From contig JAHLKC010000024.1 of the NCBI GenBank assembly GCA_025449115.1, positions 62,001 to 126,000 on the forward strand: a stretch of 64,000 nucleotides of DNA. The letters run 5' to 3'. Both the position numbers and the translations under genes were made by a program. The first letter of the stretch is position 1. Every line of letters starts with the position of its first letter. The notes beneath the pieces were generated by a model. That model was not told the origin of the DNA, ran no database searches, and saw only the letters and a list, made by a program, of their open reading frames with translations. Shown in pieces: positions 32,436-45,119 of this stretch. This DNA is from Chytridium lagenaria (taxonomy: Eukaryota > Chytridiomycota > Chytridiomycetes > Chytridiales > Chytridiaceae).

Positions 32436-32589
32436 TAAACTCTTTTTATTTATCATAACTCATGGGGTCGATTTTGTATCGAAATGACTCTAAATTGTCA
32501 ACAAAAATGGAGATCTCTTTACGTCCGTGAACGCAAAAGGTGACATTGCTTTCGGACGACGATAAATATTGACTCTCCCTGTGGTTAAA

Positions 32590-34156
32590 AGTATTTGCAA
32601 AGTTCGTCAACGTACTGCAGAAATTTGGTGAAGAGATCACGCTTTCTGTTTTACCGAATAAAGTAGGTATTTAATGCAATTTCAAGGAATTTATTGTAGT
32701 TCCTAGCTTGATCTCTCTGCTGTCAATACCTCAAGGTCAGCCTTTGTCTTGATAAGAAGCAGCGATATCTTCTTTGAATCTTTTAAAGTTATACCAGAAG
32801 AGTTGCCTGAATCGAATATTAAAGTACTTGGAAAGGTGATTATATATGTCTGCGGTATCCATATGCTGACGTCAACTGCAGACTTTGGGAAGCATCTTTA
32901 AATTGAAGGGAAGCTTGGAGAATGCCAATTCAGTAAAAATATCACTTAACGGTAGCCACGCAAATCGCTTGGTTGTAGAATCACTATGCCGCTACGGAGT
33001 TCGACGAACACATTGCCTCCAATACGAATCCTGTGAATCCCTTCAGGCAGTCTACTCCAAAGAAAACTGTCCCTCCAAAGTAATAGTTACGCCCAAATCC
33101 GTCCTTGAATGGATCACTTGCTTTTCAAGCAAGCTCGAGGAGTTAACGATTCGGCTTTACGAATCTAGCGTTAAGTTAAAGAGTTTTTTTGATTCAGCGG
33201 CGGCTGTACCGGAAAGTGAACGAAGCTTGGAAACAGAGATTACGGTGGACAGTGAAGAATTTGATTTTTATAATGTTACGTCGGAGACAGAGTTGACTTT
33301 CAGCTTCCGGGATTTTAAATCGATATTGGCGTTTGCAGAAACGAGTTCTTTGAATTTGACCATGTTTTTCTCGGAAGCTGGAAAGTGAGATTAAGGCCCT
33401 TTAATCTGTAGTTTGATTTGATTAATACGCTTTGATTATAATGGTTTAACATTTTTAACAGACCTATTGTTTTTAACTTGCAACACGGTGATATTTGCTC
33501 GATGGATTTCGTATTGGCAACATTGGAGAGGGATAGGACTGCAGAAAATCCTCCTGGAACGCAAGAGTCCCAAGTTCGCCCCACATCCATAATGAGCAAT
33601 AGTCAGCCATTACGGGAAGTGTCGTCAAACCTCAGCGGCTGGAACACGACACCTCAACTAATTTCTCAACCATCAAGCCTTATCAGCAAGTCTGTAATTT
33701 TTCATTTAGTTGCTCTCCCCGTTCTCGCATTTTAACAGTACTTTTGTATGCATTTGAATTTCGTATAGTCCACCGCATGTAGCCGATGAAGACGACGAGG
33801 AGGTGGTCCGCCTTCTCCGCCTAGTCAGAGAAGATATGCGGCGTTTCGCACGAGAAAGGAGCCCCCAACCCTCCTCCATCAGTGGACGCGGAAAGCTCAG
33901 GTATTTTTGCCATTGTGCCATTTAAAATTATTGAACAAGATTTTAGTTAATTTTCGTTCAACTTATCAAACGACTTCTACGAGAAAGAGTTTGCCAGATC
34001 AGGCATTCCCTTTTGGATCCCCAAATTCTTCAGTGAACGACATAGGCTCGAATCCGGTGAGAGTTTCTTAATGAAATGAATCTGAGTTGACACAACCATG
34101 CAGGATCGCCCCACATCGGTCATTCAGGTCGCATAGATTTTCGACGAGGACAGTAA
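32590..34156 (+). CDS. RAD9: DNA damage checkpoint clamp subunit Rad9
   Basis: Subunit of the PCNA-like 9-1-1 clamp loaded at damaged DNA. Exons join as LKVFAKFVNVLQKFGEEITL, intron 32663-32706, LDLSAVNTSRSAFVLI, intron 32836-32881, KISLNGSHANRLVVESLCRY, THCLQYESCESLQAVY, FSFRDFKSILAFAETSSLNL, then an intron and PIVFNLQHGDICSMDFVLATL. This covers the whole PCNA-like Rad9 domain. The C-terminal tail after about 33520 is Ser/Pro-rich and acidic, as in Rad9 phospho-tails, and is split by further introns. The start codon is not resolved: an in-frame stop precedes LKVFAKF, so an indel or short upstream exon is likely. The 3' end at 34156 is the best of several splice readings. Confidence 0.82.
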
Positions 34157-34673
34157 AACGCTGATTGCCGCAACTACCAGAAAAGTGAAGAAAAACTAGA
34201 CGTATCGTACAAACAACATTGAAAAACCCATTCATCCTCATATATTCACGATCAAATCAATCGTACATAGCAAAAAGCCATATACATGGTAACGAAAAGG
34301 TAAAAACTGGCATAAAAAGGTAAAAAGAAGTATAAGAAAGAAATCAATAGAGGGAAATAAAGGATGGTCCCCGCCCACCCTTGGGGCCTGCTTACATGAT
34401 GAAGCCAAACAAAACAAAAAGGGAGAAAGAAAAAACGCAAAAACCTCTTGAAAGTAGGCGACTGAAGTACGAAAGCACAACAAACACATAATCATGTCAT
34501 TAATCAACCGCCATAAGCAATGAAAGGCTTCGTTGGTGAAGGTTGGCATAAAAAAATATGTTCGTCCAATGATAATAAAAAATCAACAGAGGCCAAGTCG
34601 TGTTGGAAAAACTTCATGATAGTGCAAAAGAAAAGATAAGAGGTAGAATAAAGTCACAACGTAAATAATTGTC

Positions 34674-37600
34674 TTCAAACAATCTGGTATGTCCTTTGCA
34701 ACCTTTCACGTACTTCAGCAGGGAAGTTGCGGGCTGCCTGCCCATTGGGGACCGAAGGCCTCTTTGAGGTTCTTCAAAGTCTGAAGGTAACGTCAGTATT
34801 CATCTTTCACAAACGTTTTTGTCTTACCAGAGCGAGTTGATTTCGCAGACCTTGCGAAGGAGTATCCCAACGAACAACAGCATCACAGAAAAAGGCAAGG
34901 TACTGTAAAGAATGGTATAAGAACTACATATACAAGCGAAAATTCATCTAAAAGAACGTAGACGCTCACCCGGAAAACAGCAGAAGGATTCAACTCCGCT
35001 ACTCTGCAAAGCCCAAGGAACGCACTCTCCTTCTCAAGATTATCCGGAATGTTTCTCAAAGCCTTGCACCAGAACATTAAGAATTGCTCCAGATGGGGGG
35101 CCACACCAGCTGAATGCACAAATGCCAAACGTCCAATCGTAATGGCAGCGTTCTCAATAAGGGTGGTCTTCCTTGACCTGTCGTGACCATCGTCTTCGCT
35201 GAGGATAGGAACAAGGCTCTGCATAATGGCGACGCTGAAAGGCGCGATATTCTCTCCAAGCTTGAGGGCGATTTCCAGTGGCCCAAGTGGCGTTGTTGCA
35301 GACAGACAGCTCGTCATTAATATCCCTGCGTTGGATCTGTTGAAGAATGTGAGGCATGGCCCTGTCGAGGTAGGGTGCAACATTCTCAAAACAAGCACTT
35401 GCAAGGTCGCCGAGAAGAGCGTAAGCACTTTGTTTGACTTCATGGGGGGGTACTGCCAGAAAAAAAAAAATTAATACTTTTAAAACTAAGACCTAAAACG
35501 GATTTAATTAGAATAACTCCCACCTGCATGCAAATATGCACAATATCCATCAACGGTGGCTGAGTGTTAGCCACAAGCGGCGCAACATCCTGCTTCAAAC
35601 CCTGCGCAATCCCACTAAGGAGATCCAGCGACACAATGACAAAGTCCATATCAGGCTCCTCAATACCTCCGGGGTTTTGCGAGTACGCTTGTGCAGCACT
35701 TAAGGTGTGTCCAATGATCTGAATGCAACGCTTCCACACATTCTCAGAAAACTGTGCGAAACCAGGGCCAAGCGCAATCGCAACGGAAGAAAGACATTCG
35801 AATAGAGGGAAGATATCACGACTGTCATCAGGAGTAGCGTCCCATTTTTGAATAAGGGGCTGCATAAGCCAGGGAATAAGTGCTGGGTTATTAAGCTCAA
35901 GGCCGACGGAGTCAGCAAGAGTGCCGACAGCGTCGAAAAGGATGAGCAGGTTCTTTTTCTGTATATTCGTGATTGTAATCAGTTTCCAGATCCTCTCTAG
36001 GTAATTCCAAAAACGTACCTGGTAAATGCGGAAAGCATGTGCAATGTGCTCAAGAATGGCGGGTAATGACGGTACCAATAATTCGCATGCCACCTCCTCA
36101 ATAGTAGCGAGAGCGCTGCAACCAGCTTGTTGAACACGCTTGTTTGTGTCGATGACAAGGGCGAGAATCTGCACGAAGGAAAAATATAATCTCGTTAAAC
36201 TCATTGAAAAAGGAAACGACTGTCAATAAACATACATTTTGCAAGGTAGGATAGAAGAATTGGGCCAAGTGATCTTCCTTCTTCAAAGGATTTTGGTTCA
36301 TGGGGTTGGGGTTGTATCCCGTCACGATCCAGGAAGAATATCGTCCGAGCGTCCAGCAAGTGATAGAACGAACCAACGGCTATAAACCCAAAATTCGTTA
36401 GAGCGTCGAGGAGAAGGAAAACTTACGTGTGGGTGCCTAAGACAGTTGGTAACCATAAATGACACTAAGTGGGGCAAGTGGCTTTGGATGTGGTCACGGC
36501 ATCCTCAGCAATGGCACCGAGGGCCAAAATACCGCACTCCAACTCCTTCCAGTTATCATGAGTTCGAGATCCAGCCTCGAGGAGGACCTTTAAGCGATGC
36601 AAAAAGTGCTCAAGAATGTATTCCGAGAACACCGTTGCCATTATGTCAAGGGCAGCTGCGGAGCACTTTCGAAGCGTCCATGAAGAAACGCCAGGATCCT
36701 CCTCATCATCATCGTCGTCATCATCGACGTCTTCGTCTTCCGCCTGACCATCCTTCTTCTTCTGCTGCTCCTCCGTGCTCTCGAAAGCGTGGGATTTTGC
36801 CTTGTGGAATCTGGGCTGAATGTCCTCAGGTCTGTCCGCCACATTGGTATCCTCATCCACCCCTAGTTCTTCAACCTCCTCATCCGTGTAGATCATTCCT
36901 TGAAGCAAGGTCTGTATAAGCTTTTCCAAATGAACTTCCAAAAGCTCCATGTAGTTAATATCCTCTTGCTCAAACAGAGCCAGCCAAAACTCGCATGCTT
37001 CTAGCGCAATATCGTGGTTGGAATCTCCAGTACAAATAAGCATATAGGGGATGACGTCAGCGAGATTCAGCACGTTCCCACCAGCCTCAAGGCAATAACA
37101 AAACCTTGGCAAATATTCTTCTTCACCTCAGGCTCAGAGTCGTTTGCCCTGCGGTAAAGACCTTGAACGTAGGTGGGGAGAACATTGTGATTCCTGAGGA
37201 CGACAGATTTGTGAAACGCAATGTGGTTGGCAGCCGTGATGGCTAGCGCCCGGATAGCAGGAGAGCGGGGAGAACCGTCGTGTTCAAAGTTCGCAATGCA
37301 AATCGATGCGATGATGAGAATCAATTCGTCATCAAGCTTGTCGGCGATGTCCTCGCAAATATTCACGAAACATTTAAGCGTTGGCTGTGAACCGATATTG
37401 AGGGCGTTCCGTAAGTGATCATCTCGAAATAAAACAAGAAAATGAGTCAAATAAAAAGAAATTACCTCAATGAGATGGGGTTGTTGCGAAAACCCGTAAA
37501 GACCCTCGACAACAGTTTTTGCTTGCCTAGGATCATAGGCAACCAGAGCCGGGAGAACGATGGATGCAGTTTTTAGAATTCGGGGATCACTGGCAGGATC

Positions 37601-37998
37601 CTGAACGGTAAACAGTGCGGCCCTTGCGCAAAAGGTCCAAGTTTCAAGACTTATTCTGTTCCTGTTTTCCGAGTTTGAAAGGTTGGTCTTCAACAAAATG
37701 CCTGCCATCTCTCTAACGTCTACGGGAGCATCTACTTCCTGCTTAGCCAGAACGAAGGAGAGGTACATGCTGAATGCATTGGGATCCTGAGCGAAAGCAT
37801 CCAAATACTAACGAATTCCGAACAAGGAAGTAAGATTAAGTCCGATCACTCTCCCCATGCTGAAAGCATGATAAATTCAGCAACACGACGAGTCCCCACC
37901 TGTCTAACTTGAGCCCTCACACTACCATCGACACTTGCGAACTTTGAAAGAGCATCCGCGAGCCGCGTGAGGGTTTCTGGATCAGCCTGCCCACTCAT
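34674..37998 (-). CDS. KAP104: Transportin / karyopherin beta-2
   Basis: Nuclear import receptor for PY-NLS cargo such as hnRNP-like proteins. The ATG at 37998 begins MSGQADPETLTRLADALSKF. HEAT repeats run throughout. Diagnostic parts are KTNLSNSENRNRISLE, YVQGLYRRANDSEPEVKKNI, the acidic H8-type loop (VDDDDDDDEEDPG, about 36700) directly before SSWTLRKCSAAALDIMA, GTLADSVGLELNNP, and the C-terminal NFPAEVRERLQRTYQIV. About eight short introns. A one-base frame change lies near 34745, just before the last 20 residues. The length of about 900 residues fits the family. Kap104/TNPO1 is favoured over importin beta-1 because of the acidic loop and the WTLRKCSAAALD segment. Confidence 0.9.
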
Positions 37999-38076
37999 TC
38001 TTTTGAATAGATGCGGAAAAAGGGGCAAAGAAGAATGCTTTCAAAAATCAAAAATTTCAAGCGGGTGTGCTTGTTG

Positions 38077-38112
38077 GTTTTTTTTTGGTTTTTTTTTTTT
38101 TGTTTTTTTTTC
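38077..38112. repeat. Poly-T tracts upstream of transportin
   Basis: Runs of 8, 12 and 9 T separated by GG or G, about 80-115 bp from the transportin start codon. On the gene's strand these are poly(dA) runs of the kind that exclude nucleosomes in fungal promoters. Confidence 0.5.
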
Positions 38113-38244
38113 CCCGCTCAACAGACTTCCATTAAGAGCTGACCTAACTTATGCTATATTGTTCCAGGAAAAACCTCCTTTACATTAACTTTATCATTAT
38201 CTGCACAACAACATCCACAAGCGAGCCTTATACGTGGGGCCCTC

Positions 38245-39122
38245 TCACTCCTTCTTCTTCTTCTTGGGCGTCTTGCTGGAAGAGGATGAAGACTTCGCCA
38301 CAGGCTTTCCACCATAGATAAGAATCTGCGCAAACAAAACTGCGTTCAAACTGGCTGCAATGATACTGCCCATGATGAGAACTTGATCCGTTATTTCGCG
38401 CATGGTAGTGAAAACGCGAGCGGCGCTGCCGACAGACTGGAGACCCATCGTGATTGCAGAGAGTTGGCCAGTGCTACCCTTAATAAAATTGGAAGTAATC
38501 TGGGGAAGCTTGGCTGCACTTCCGGAGAAAATGGAAATCCATTGTAGGTAGACCAGAGTAGCCTGAGGAACGATTGCAGGTTGAAGGAGCGCGTACATAG
38601 CAGCCTGCGACAATACGAGGAACAGAAGCATGAGAAGCTGTTTCTTGCCGTAATAGAGAATGAGCATGGAGATAATGACGTTCTGGATCGTAATGAACGC
38701 AACTGTTTATCATTCAAGCGATATAAATAAAAGATATATTAGGTTGGCGAAACGCGCTTGAGAATGTCGTCAAAACAAAGAACATATAAAACACTCACGT
38801 TCACCGTAAGTGGAGAAAGGATTCTCAGCACGAAAGTTATAAGCCAAAGAGAGAGTGACAAAGTCTCGAGAATGTACGAGGACAGAGAGATGCCCTCAGC
38901 TGAAGACGCAGCCACAATCTTGATGAGCTGCGGCACCTTGACTATGGAGCCTCCAACAATGATACCCAAGCCCAGCCCCTTTGATACCAGCAGGGAGAAG
39001 CATGGTGATTGCAGTGTTTGAACGGAAATGTTCGAGATCAAATCAAACGAGCATTTTTCACCCACGAGGGGCAGAAGGAGCTGTTCTCTCACAAGAGCAA
39101 CAAGCTGGTCAACAGAGGCCAT
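38245..39122 (-). CDS. MPDU1: Mannose-P-dolichol utilization defect 1 homologue
   Basis: PQ-loop membrane protein of the ER needed for use of dolichol-phosphate mannose/glucose in glycosylation. Start ATG 39122. The first PQ loop is GSIVKVPQLIKI followed by ASSAEGISLSSYILE; the second part has FSGSAAKLPQITSNFIKG and STGQLSAITMGLQSVGS, then ARVFTTMRE. Several hydrophobic helices and a lysine-rich C-terminus (TPKKKKKE), an ER-retrieval-like tail, are present. One intron separates NPFSTYGE from LAFITIQNVIIS. A one-base frame change near 38845 (in a CTCTCTCTTT run) separates ETLSLS from LAYNFRAENPF. Length about 250 residues, as usual. Confidence 0.9.
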
Positions 39123-39504
39123 ACTGAATTTTCTTTTGGAATTCTTGTGTAACGCTCGAGAATACTGTGCAGTCCATGTCTCTTTTCTGATAAATAATAA
39201 ATAAATATTCCGAGGACAATCTACAGTATTATCATTTATATCATTAGATTTTTTAATTTCGTTTTCACTTTTTCTTTCTTTATCACAAAAGAAAGAAAAA
39301 AACTACATCACCTCGAATCATCATCGAATCCGTCGTGCTGGCAAGGGTACGGCTGCCCTCCTTCACGCGTGCATTCCAATATACCTCAACTCATCTTCAT
39401 TCTCATCGTCATCGTCGTTTTTTAGTCGTCTACGTCCTCTTCAGCATCTCCGTCATCATCATCCATCACTAGCGCACCCTCACCACTACTCCACATTCAT
39501 CACA
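39123..39504. promoter_or_regulatory. MPDU1 / LARS divergent promoter region
   Basis: 382 bp between divergent start codons. Contains a TTTCTTT/AAAGAAA palindromic stretch (about 39277-39300) and a pyrimidine-rich CATCGTC-repeat part before the LARS ATG. No coding signal. Confidence 0.5.
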
Positions 39505-42500
39505 ATGGCAGAAGCACCAAAGTCGGTATGTACTCCTCCTTATGTTGTCGTGATAAATTTTGGGAAATTATGCATGCATGCATCGCTCTGTTGGGTCTTT
39601 TATCTAACTTCCTCTTCTCTATCATTCGTCCAGTTTGCCAAATTAAAGGCCCTCCAAGAGATTGAGGCCAAAGCTCAGCAAAGATGGGAGGCAGAAAAAA
39701 TGTTTGAAGTGGATGCTCCCGAAGGCAAGTCCAACGTCGAGGTTCCCAAGTACATGGTCTCTTTCCCGTTTCCCTACCAGAAGGTCGCCTGCATTTGGGC
39801 CACACCTTCAGTCTTTCTAAAGCCGAATTCGCTGTGGCTTTTGAAAGGCTTAAGGGAAAAAGAGCTTTGTTCCCTTTCGGATTTCATTGCACTGGTATGC
39901 CCATCAAGGCTTGCGCTGACAAGCTCAAGCGCGAAGTTGAGCTGTTTGGAAAGAATTTTGAAGGATGGTCAGAAGGTGTGTACATTTTATCCATTCCAAT
40001 CCATTTCTTTTTTGATATTTTTTCAGCAGTTCAAATCCTGATGTTTTTAAACTTCAGAAAGTGAAGTTGCTATCGATCTGAAAGAGGCTCAAGCGAGTGG
40101 CGGTGACACCGCGAAAGTCGTCAAGAAGCACAGCAAGGTTGCGGCGAAGAGTGGCGATAGCCAATACCAGTTCCAGATTATGTTGAGCATGGGTGTTGCA
40201 CGTGAAGAAATCCACAAGTTCCAAGATCCTATTCACTGGCTTTACTTCTTTCCTCCGTTGGCAATTGTACGTTTTCCTCTTTCATGTCTTAATCATTGCG
40301 ACTTGGCTTGCTGACATAATATATTTTAGGCCGATATGAAGGCTTTGGGAACCCACGTTGATTGGCGTCGTGCATTTATTACCACGGATGTCAACAAGTA
40401 CTTCGACTCCTTCGTTAGGTGGCAGTTCAACACCCTTAAGAATCAACCTTCACCCAAGGTCAAGTTCGGCGAGAGATACACTATCTACTCTCCCCTTGAC
40501 GGCCAACCCTGTATGGATCACGACAGAGCATCTGGAGAAGGTGTCGGCGTTCAGGAATATACTTGTGTCAAGCTCGAGGTTCTTTTGCACGAGCTGAACG
40601 CGACCCCTGTAGCACAACGTGCCACGATCAAGGACGTTCCTGTTGGCGAAAAGTTAACCGCACATCCTCTCTGGGAAACTTTGAAGGATAAGAAGGTTTA
40701 CCTCGTTGCCGCCACTTTCCGTCCCGAGACCATGTACGGACAGACCAGTTGCTACGTCGGCGTCGATTTGGAATATGGCCTTTATGAGGCAAGTCCTAAA
40801 GAAGTCTACGTTTGTACCGAGAGAGCGGCAAAGAACATGGCTTTCCAAGGAATCTTTGCACAGCGCGGTGAAATTGTGAAGCTTGGAACCCTGAAGGGTT
40901 GGGACCTTGTCGGTGTTCCTTTGAAGGCACCTCTTGCTCAATACCCTAAGGTCTACACGCTCCCTATGGAGGGTGTTCTTGCAACAAAGGTCCGGTTTAA
41001 CTTGCCATTTTTTATGCTTAACCTTTATTTTTAGGGTACTGGTGTTGTTACTTCTGTCCCTTCCGACTCACCTGACGACTGCATCACCATGATGGACTTG
41101 ATTAAGAAGCCCGCATTCTACCATGTTAAACCGGAATGGGTCGAGCCCTATATGCCTCCAAAGCCTATCATTCAAACTCCCAACCTTGGCAACGTCGCAG
41201 CTGCTGCAGCCATCGAGAAGTACAAGATCAAAAGTCAGAAGGATAAGCTTCAGCTTGCTAGCGCTAAGGAGGATGTTTACAAGGAAGGCTTTTACAGTGG
41301 AGTTATGTTGATTGGACCTTACGCCGGAAGGTTAGTGTTCATAGTTCATTGAAATTTTGAATTCCCGTTTTCCATAAAATTGTCGTCGTGGTGATGAGAC
41401 TCAATTTCAAACATAACTTTCGTTCTTCTGAATAATTATGAGGAGAAACTGTTCTGAGCGACGCATACCTGTCTTCCTTTTCTTCTTTCTGTCCTCAGTT
41501 TTTTGTTTACACTTTTGTAAAGACCTGTACAGGAAGCCAAGCCTCTTATCCGTGAGATGCTTATTAAGCAGAACCTTGCGTTCGCGTACTGTGAACCTGA
41601 GGACACTGTTATGAGCCGAAGTGGGGATGAATGTGTTGTTACGCTCGCTGATCAGTGGTACATGGATTATGGGGAGGCTCAGTGGAGAGCGGTTACTGAA
41701 GAGTAAGATTTTTTAAGATTTTTTTGTTACATTCACTAATATTTAAATAAGGTGCCTTGCTCGCATTGAGACTTTCGGTCCTGAAACTAGGAATGCTTTT
41801 CAAAAGACACTCGAGTGGTTGAATCAGTGGGCTTGCTCTAGGAGTTTTGGTCTTGGCAGTCGTCTCCCTTGGGATCACCAATACTTATCGAATCTTTGAG
41901 TGACTCCACTATTTACATGGCGTACTACACTGTCGCGCATATTCTTCATGGTGAGTTTCTCTCTTTTGTTGTTATCTTCCTCTACAGTGGAATGGCATTC
42001 TAAAAATCTTGTTTTAGGCGGAAACCTTGACGGTGTCACTCCTGGCCCTGGTGGCATCAAACCGGAACAAATGACGGACGAGGTCTGGAGCTACGTTCTC
42101 ACTAGCGGTCCCCTTCCCAAGGGTACCAAGATTCCCGAGAAGGTCCTCAAGAAAATGCGTCATGAGTTTGAAATACTTCTACCCCTTGACCTCCGATGCT
42201 CTGGTAAAGATTTGGTCCCCAATCACCTCACCTTCTTCCTTTACAACCACACTGCCATCTTCCCGAAAAGCACTGGCCTCGTGGTGTTCGCTCCAATGGC
42301 CATTCCCTCCTTGACGGCAAGAAGATGTCCAAGTCTACCGGAAATTTCATGACACTCGGTGAATCCATTGAGCGGTATGGAGCCGACGCTACCCGTTTTG
42401 CTCTCGCAGACGCTGGTGACGGTCTTGATGACGCCAACTTCCTCCACAAGACCGCTGATGCTGCGGTCTCAAGCTTTTCACCGAAAAGGAGTGGTGCGAA

Positions 42501-43573
42501 GAGATCATGGCCGAGTCTAAGGCTGGTAAACTCCGCAAGGGCAAGCATACTTGGAACGATCGTGTATTTGAGGCGGAGATTAGCCGTATCGTGCAACAGG
42601 CCGAGAAGGCTTATTCAGGCATGCTCTACCGTGAAGCGTTGAAGTTAGCCTTAATATGATCTTCAAAAGCGAAAGAGAAGTACCGTAGGCTACGACTCCC
42701 CAATTCGATGAATTCATCGCAGGTTTCGGATGGGTCTGCGGGTGGCGAGCACTTCGATGGTATAAATGACAGCTTGATCAAGAAGTTTATTGAGATCCAA
42801 GCCCTTATCTTGGCTCCCATCACGCCTCACTTCAGCGAGTACTTGTGGGTGGATATCTTGGGCAAGGTGAGATTAATTTTCAATCCTTTGCATCTCTACC
42901 CATGTCTGCAATAATATTAACCCCCTTTTTTTGTCAGCCTCAATCTATTCAGAAGGCTCTTTGGCCCGAAAATCTCCCTCCTGTTGACATGGCATCCTCG
43001 CCGCGGCCTCTTACGTCAGAAGCGTCATTTATAGGATCGTTCCGGCGAGGAGATCGCAGCAAAGAAGCGTGCCAAGAAGTCTAAGGAAGCTGCTCCTGTC
43101 AACGACGCACCTAAGACTCTGTACCTTTACTGGGCTAAGGCTTTCCCGGCTTGGCAAGATGATTGCTTGGAGGCTCTTCGCAAGACGTATGATGAGAAGA
43201 CCTTGACTTTTAATGGAAAGGAGAGGGAAGAGATTCCTGATGCTCTGAAGAAAGATAAAAGGGTAATGCCTTTTATTGCTATGATGAAAGTAAGCATTAC
43301 GTTGCTAGTTTTTTATTATTTTGTTGAGTCATCTAATTATATCGGTTCTATTTAGAAAAACGTTACTGAGCAGGGACCTTCTGCTTTGGACCGTATGCTT
43401 CCGTTCGACGAGAAGGAAACTCTTGATGCCAACAATGATTCATTAGGAGAGATCTTTCTAGCCTTAAGGTGGAGAAGGTGGTGATTATCCTTAAGGATGA
43501 CGCCAAGGTTCCCGCCGATGTGACTGCAGCAGAGCCTGCTGTCCCTGGCGAGCCCGCCTACCGCCTTGTTTGA
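39505..43573 (+). CDS. CDC60: Cytosolic leucyl-tRNA synthetase
   Basis: Class I synthetase charging tRNA-Leu. Start MAEAPKS at 39505, followed at once by an intron. HIGH motif [14 protein letters not shown] (about 39795) and [20 protein letters not shown]; editing domain with [46 protein letters not shown] and [18 protein letters not shown]; then [10 protein letters not shown] (KMSKS, about 42325) and an anticodon-binding domain with [15 protein letters not shown]. The C-terminus of the archaeal/eukaryotic type ends at 43573. Frame-breaking single-base indels were seen near 39780, 41888, 42262, 42468, 42652, 42672 and 43060, each flanked by conserved residues. For an essential gene with intact motifs, consensus errors are the likely cause; a recent pseudogene cannot be excluded. 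Confidence 0.9.
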
Positions 43574-43861
43574 TCGCTTTTCTTATACCGTAATTAAATT
43601 CGCTCCTTTCTCCAACCCCCATATGGCGTTGTTTGTTCATCTGTTTTGTTTATCGTTTTGTAAACTGAAAATAAATAGTTGTGAATCGTGATTATTTAAT
43701 AGGGGTATCTTGTCTCTTTTGAACCTCGGTAAATCTTTAAGATTTTGCGGAAACAGATTTGTTCTGACACGTTTTTTTGTTGCTGTGATATTTCTGTTAC
43801 TACTGGTCGCTTCACGTCATCCTCTAATTTGATCTCGTCTGGCTCTTGCTTCACGACATCT

Positions 43862-45092
43862 TCATCGATTCCAATCCTTCCTTCCGCTTGGTTTAAGGAC
43901 TTCGTCTCCGCTCTTCTTGCCTTTTGCAATCTCGGCTTTGAAAAGGACCGAGTGAGCCCATCCGGCATAAGGGCCGAATCGTTTTCGAAAAACATCGGCC
44001 GACTTCTTGGTAGATCTTTGGGGTTAACGATTTGACGGATTTTGGGGAATAGCCGTAGTCGCGTGTTGCAATCTTTATATCAAAGTGAAACAAATATCAG
44101 AACGATGTGAGATAACATATAAGTAATAATATTAAAACGAATTTAAGTGAAATATTAAACGATGTGAGATAAATTTAACAAGAAAAAAGCACTCTGATTT
44201 ACCTGCCAGACATGAGTATCCACGGGAACGGCATCAAGCTTATCCAACGACATCAACAAAATACAATCCGCAACCTTTGGTCCCACTTATTCAACCGTCA
44301 GATATCATCGTCAATGTCTCCCACCGAAAAAAAAAGAAAGTAAACAAACCTCCACACAGTTCTAACAAATCCCCTCTAGCTTCCTCATAGCTCCGTTGCC
44401 TCAATGTCGCCAACCATTCCCGGCCTCCCTTCTCCACCACCATATTTGCGGTAACGTTAATGAATTTCGCGCGATACCCCAAACCCGAGATCCCTCAGAG
44501 TTTTTTCGACGGTATCAGTGCAGAGGGATTCGAGGGGAGGGAAGGAGTAGAAGGAGGACGTGGAGTAGTCGCCTATGTAAGATCCGTAATGGATGCAGAG
44601 TTTATCAATCTAGACAGTTAGGGGAGAATCGGGATGGGGACTTACCATTTGGGTAATGCGAGAAATGTTGTTGTTGGATGTGCAAATGAACGTGATGAGA
44701 TTTTCGATGGGATCTTGGCTTTAGTAGCGTTAGATACAGGTTAGGTGTATCCTGGACAAACCGTAAAAGCCGAACCCCCTCGAAACCCATGCATTTCTTC
44801 TTAAAGTTCTTATCGTTTGCCCACTCCTGATACAACTGTTCCAGCTTTACATCTAACCGAAAGTAATCCTTAATACAGGGGTCAATTCGGGTTCAGGTGA
44901 CGAAGCGGAATGCACGAGGATATCGTTGTCAGTTTGTTTAAGGGTGACAATGTGGCCTTGGAGGACAGATGTGTATTCATTGGGGGCGGTTTGACGCCAG
45001 AGAAAAGATTGACCGCTGAAGAGGGTAGCGTCGAGGCGAAGTTCTTTGGGTGGAGTGCGGAGAGACCACCAGCGAGGAGGGATGGGGATCAT
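43862..45092 (-). CDS. OGG1: 8-oxoguanine DNA glycosylase
   Basis: Bifunctional glycosylase/lyase removing oxidised guanine. ATG at 45092 ([20 protein letters not shown], then [14 protein letters not shown]). [16 protein letters not shown] and GFEGVRLLR follow. A 46-nt intron then gives [18 protein letters not shown]. Then [16 protein letters not shown], and the HhH-GPD active site [17 protein letters not shown] and [10 protein letters not shown], with the catalytic Lys (GPK) and Asp (PVD). The C-terminal [16 protein letters not shown] ends at 43862. One-base frame changes near 44880 and 43995 interrupt the conserved order. The gene starts only about 27 bp after the CLC stop on the same strand. 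Confidence 0.9.
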
Positions 45093-45119
45093 TGGGAAAA
45101 CCAAGCAACAGGATTTACT

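Noticed and set aside
34252..34549. Hydrophobic minus-strand frames between RAD9 and transportin
   Set aside because: Overlapping frames in AT-rich 3' sequence without start context, splice support or similarity.
39505..43573. Programmed frameshifting in leucyl-tRNA synthetase
   Set aside because: At least six shifts in both directions at unrelated sequences; consensus errors fit better than recoding.
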